In this document: positions 32,101 to 33,252 of the stretch, piece after piece | Numbering within the stretch: the first letter of the stretch is position 1 | Layout: every line of letters starts with the position of its first letter | NCBI GenBank assembly: GCA_947311255.1 | Contig: CAMZKL010000049.1 | Span: 1-33,252, forward strand | Source of the DNA: an uncultured Chlorobiota bacterium | GTDB taxonomy: Bacteria > Bacteroidota > Bacteroidia > Bacteroidales > JAADGE01 | Reading direction: 5' to 3' | Length of the DNA: 33,252 bases | The notes under the pieces: generated by a model | The model's database searches: none | What the model saw: the letters and a program-made list of their open reading frames with translations, nothing else | What the model was told of the DNA's origin: nothing | Translations under genes and position numbers: made by a program

Positions 32101-32672
32101 CTACTCACGGAAGAGGAATTTGGTCTGTTGACATTGAAGATATTAACAAAGCAACTTATATAAAATCACTTGAAGATTTTGAAGTAAATACATTGAAGAT
32201 AACTACTAATTTAAAAGTTTCTTATGATAGCGTTGAAGTTTATTTAAATAATGCATTAGTTTCTACTGAATATACTCCTTCTACAGGTGTTCAAGATTTA
32301 ACGTTTCCGAATAATACTGGAATGGAAAATGTTTCTGCATATATTATTGGTTATATTTCTAATGAAGAATATCAATCTAATACTTTGTCTAGGACAGTAA
32401 CAGTTGTTAATATAAGGAACTTAAATAATAAAAAAGATATTGAGATTTACCCAAATCCAAGTTCAGGCAAATTCTATTTTAAATTAGACGCTAATCTAAA
32501 AGAATATAAAATTGAAGTTTATTCTTTAAATGGGAAAAATGTATTTTCTCAAAGCGGTTCTAATTCAAAAGAAAACAGTGTTAACCTAAGCTCTTTGAAA
32601 GATGGTATATATATAATTAAAATAAAATCTGGACAAGATTTTTATTCTAAAACAATACAAATAAAGAAATAG
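29187..32672 (+). CDS. Large T9SS-secreted beta-propeller (VPS10/sialidase-like Asp-box) protein
   Basis: A 1161-aa exported protein. It has an N-terminal signal/anchor (MKKFFILSTLLIIGVLSFYYF), then from about residue 110 a propeller with about ten Asp-box-type motifs: KTTDGGSNW, KSTDRGVSW, KSIDGGSSW, RSVDAGNTW, STDNGINW, RSNNKGATW, RSTNFGQSW, STNYGNSF, RTTNLGQTW and ESTDNGVSW. The repeats are interrupted by an insert at about 395-610 lacking such motifs. The last ~85 residues are a type A T9SS sorting domain (DIEIYPNPSSGKFYF, YKIEVYSLNGKNVF, LKDGIYIIKIKSG, KTIQIKK), so it is probably secreted and attached to the cell surface. No glycosidase catalytic residues could be confirmed; binding or adhesion is as likely as hydrolysis. 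Confidence 0.88.
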   Translation: MKKFFILSTLLIIGVLSFYYFQSNKKQISEKTEFSPKELWDIEFKKKKEKRKVGYDKADKPDEFSKYFKDITTKVGESESSYKMNYKVSELNKAKERSASLKNEKIILPWIQRGPGNVGGRTRAVIIDPDDASHNTWYAGAATGGIWKTTDGGSNWTNLSENFSNLSVNALEMSTSNTDIIYAGTGESFPGGTNLKGNGIWKSTDRGVSWTQLSSTSTDENFAYINRLVIDPSNADIVLAATETGIYKSIDGGSSWNRKYFSSFGVEDLTADPTNFDILFAGENSAGILRSVDAGNTWAVSSDGIGAGGRFEVTVSNVDHNYVYAGVDVSSTESSVYFSTDNGINWKKYNDSQNFLGGQGGYDNAISAHPYIADEVFVGGVDIWKLKFNGAESSTVNPEILRAFTVNTSFLSFINYGGPYLGGGMSADNGNNLVPSDWVSVEIRFGPGISQKAHRFTVPAGSTSGVPASSYTYQDYIDVPFEVWDVTNNIQLMVSFRDQEIDNVFNLYERTGDNYGEIGREYIFVNSVPYNPTTPNTNITTNGGHLYKNLYMFWPTLTPGQTWEPNNLPNSKIVVTYGTITQIAGVKTSIADAYGNYGGPNGFNQGAGLGQTSIPGLHPDHHNLTIIPTGAPNFIFIDANDGGFGYSNDNGMDINQIPNNYITTQFYGVAKHPTENEYFGGMQDNGSWQSPVGEDASSSSNYFFRIGGDGFEALWHAENPYLMLGSVYNNAIRRSNNKGATWHTVSGIVNGDGPFYTKLSVSKEDPDLVFAVRNGGVYRSTNFGQSWSPKAITTNWLLGGYLSGSHNVEVSLANGKIVWAGGGMATRFDGTRMQMQVSTNYGNSFTPVNDYSLVTMQSYISGIATHPRDENTAYILFSRSNAPKVLRTTNLGQTWTDISGFGTGSVSNNGFPNVVTHCLLVMPHNPNIIWVGTDIGLFESTDNGVSWHIADNGLPNVSVFDMHISGNQVVIATHGRGIWSVDIEDINKATYIKSLEDFEVNTLKITTNLKVSYDSVEVYLNNALVSTEYTPSTGVQDLTFPNNTGMENVSAYIIGYISNEEYQSNTLSRTVTVVNIRNLNNKKDIEIYPNPSSGKFYFKLDANLKEYKIEVYSLNGKNVFSQSGSNSKENSVNLSSLKDGIYIIKIKSGQDFYSKTIQIKK

Positions 32673-32693
32673 GTACACATCCTGTTATAAATT

Positions 32694-32728
32694 AAAAAAT
32701 CAGCTTATTTTTAATAAGCTGATTTTTT
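32694..32728 (+). terminator. Intrinsic terminator of the T9SS propeller gene
   Basis: AAAAAATCAGCTTATT pairs perfectly with AATAAGCTGATTTTTT over 16 bp around a 3-nt loop, with T6 at its end. It begins 22 bp after the stop at 32672. Confidence 0.9.
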
Positions 32729-33252
32729 AGTTTAGGGTATTCAGCAAATAATTTAAGGGTGTCAATAAAAGATAAATCTTCTTGTGAAAGGTTATTGTAG
32801 CATTTAAATATGACAAACATTCTCTTTTTTTGAATAAACAAACGTTTATTTTGGGGGATTTTATCTATTTTTTTCAATTTCATTTAAGCACTTCAGGATT
32901 ATCTTAATACATAAGTAACAAAAAGTTAAGACTGACAATATTTTATTACAAAACACTTCGCTAAACAAAATTATAATCCAATTTCTTTTTTATAAAAATT
33001 TCAACATACTATAAAATCTTTATTTACAATAAAATAACAAATATAATAGCCTAAATAATCTTATTCTTAATGTTTCGCATTTTAAATATTTATCAAAAAT
33101 TATTATAGGTTGTTCCAGTAATTTGTAAAACTCTACATTAATCCATATTATTTATAAAATCCAACAAATATACATTTAAAATGCTTACTAACAGCCAAAT
33201 ATACAAAAATACAAATAGCCCAAATTTGAGCTGTTATTTTTACACAAGGTAC
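32729..33252. other. AT-rich region without a convincing gene
   Basis: About 520 bases after the terminator, with only a doubtful 63-codon minus-strand reading frame (32692-32883). Near the end, two CAAATATA motifs (33165-33172 and 33196-33203), with CAAA further right at 33221-33224, read on the minus strand as TATATTTG -7 boxes. They could be promoters facing left. No RNA gene, terminator or long repeat was seen. Confidence 0.5.

Noticed and set aside
32692-32883. 63-codon minus-strand reading frame after the T9SS gene
   Set aside because: Its last codons lie in the terminator hairpin, and the Lys-rich sequence has no recognisable family. CAAATATA motifs to its right could be promoters, so it is not excluded, but support is too thin.

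Overview
The window is about 33 kb of very AT-rich chromosomal DNA, roughly 30% G+C by eye. It comes from a member of the Bacteroidota, most likely an uncultured or marine Bacteroidales/Cytophagales/Flavobacteriia-type lineage. The assignment rests on several signs. One protein ends in a type A type IX secretion (T9SS) sorting domain, and another ends in a type B (CHU_C / gliding-motility-associated) C-terminal domain. Bacteroidota-type promoters (TTTG, about 19 bp, TAnnTTTG) occur, start codons lack Shine-Dalgarno sequences, and familiar Bacteroidota neighbours are present (DUF1599-DoxX-tpiA; Nif3-zinc ribbon). No rRNA, tRNA or CRISPR array was seen.

Layout. (1) 1-3326: an ABC importer operon (fused two-domain permease, then ATPase) is split by a small mobile-looking unit. 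That unit is a REP-associated tyrosine transposase (RAYT/Y1_Tnp) gene, bracketed by two identical perfect 28-bp palindromes. Outside each palindrome lies a tandem array of half-palindromes, and the two arrays face in opposite directions. The permease reading frame ends inside the upstream array. (2) 3375-7042: a lipoprotein with a LamG/DUF1080-like domain. Opposite it is an ECF sigma factor followed by an unusual membrane protein with an anti-sigma-like cytoplasmic tail, two PKD domains and a type B T9SS C-terminal domain; a TPR-like secreted protein lies behind them. An ECF-type promoter upstream of the sigma gene suggests autoregulation. (3) 7145-14657: housekeeping and accessory enzymes. 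These are a DUF1858 redox-disulfide protein, YjbQ, a YqhD-like alcohol dehydrogenase overlapping a TrmH-family methyltransferase, a SUMF1-fold secreted protein, RmlC and RmlA, a C4 zinc-ribbon coiled-coil protein, a Nif3 protein and an HsdR_N-domain protein. (4) 14751-20132 (+ strand): a secreted metallophosphoesterase, RecJ, a UPF0104 membrane protein and biotin ligase. (5) 20129-28885 (- strand): a free-standing NUMOD4/HNH endonuclease, ArgS, a VapBC-type toxin-antitoxin pair with a likely operator, endonuclease III, an outer-membrane beta-barrel, a CitD-CitE fusion, TpiA, a DoxX-type membrane protein, DUF1599 and an unrecognised 160-aa protein. (6) 29187-32672: a large T9SS-secreted beta-propeller protein with a strong promoter and terminator. 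After it come about 500 bases of AT-rich DNA without a convincing gene.

The most interesting points are the symmetric RAYT unit inside the transporter operon, and the sigma/anti-sigma pair whose membrane partner carries a T9SS type B domain. The second pair may be a circuit that senses secretion or cell-surface state. All functional assignments are from reading motifs and domain order; no database search was run.
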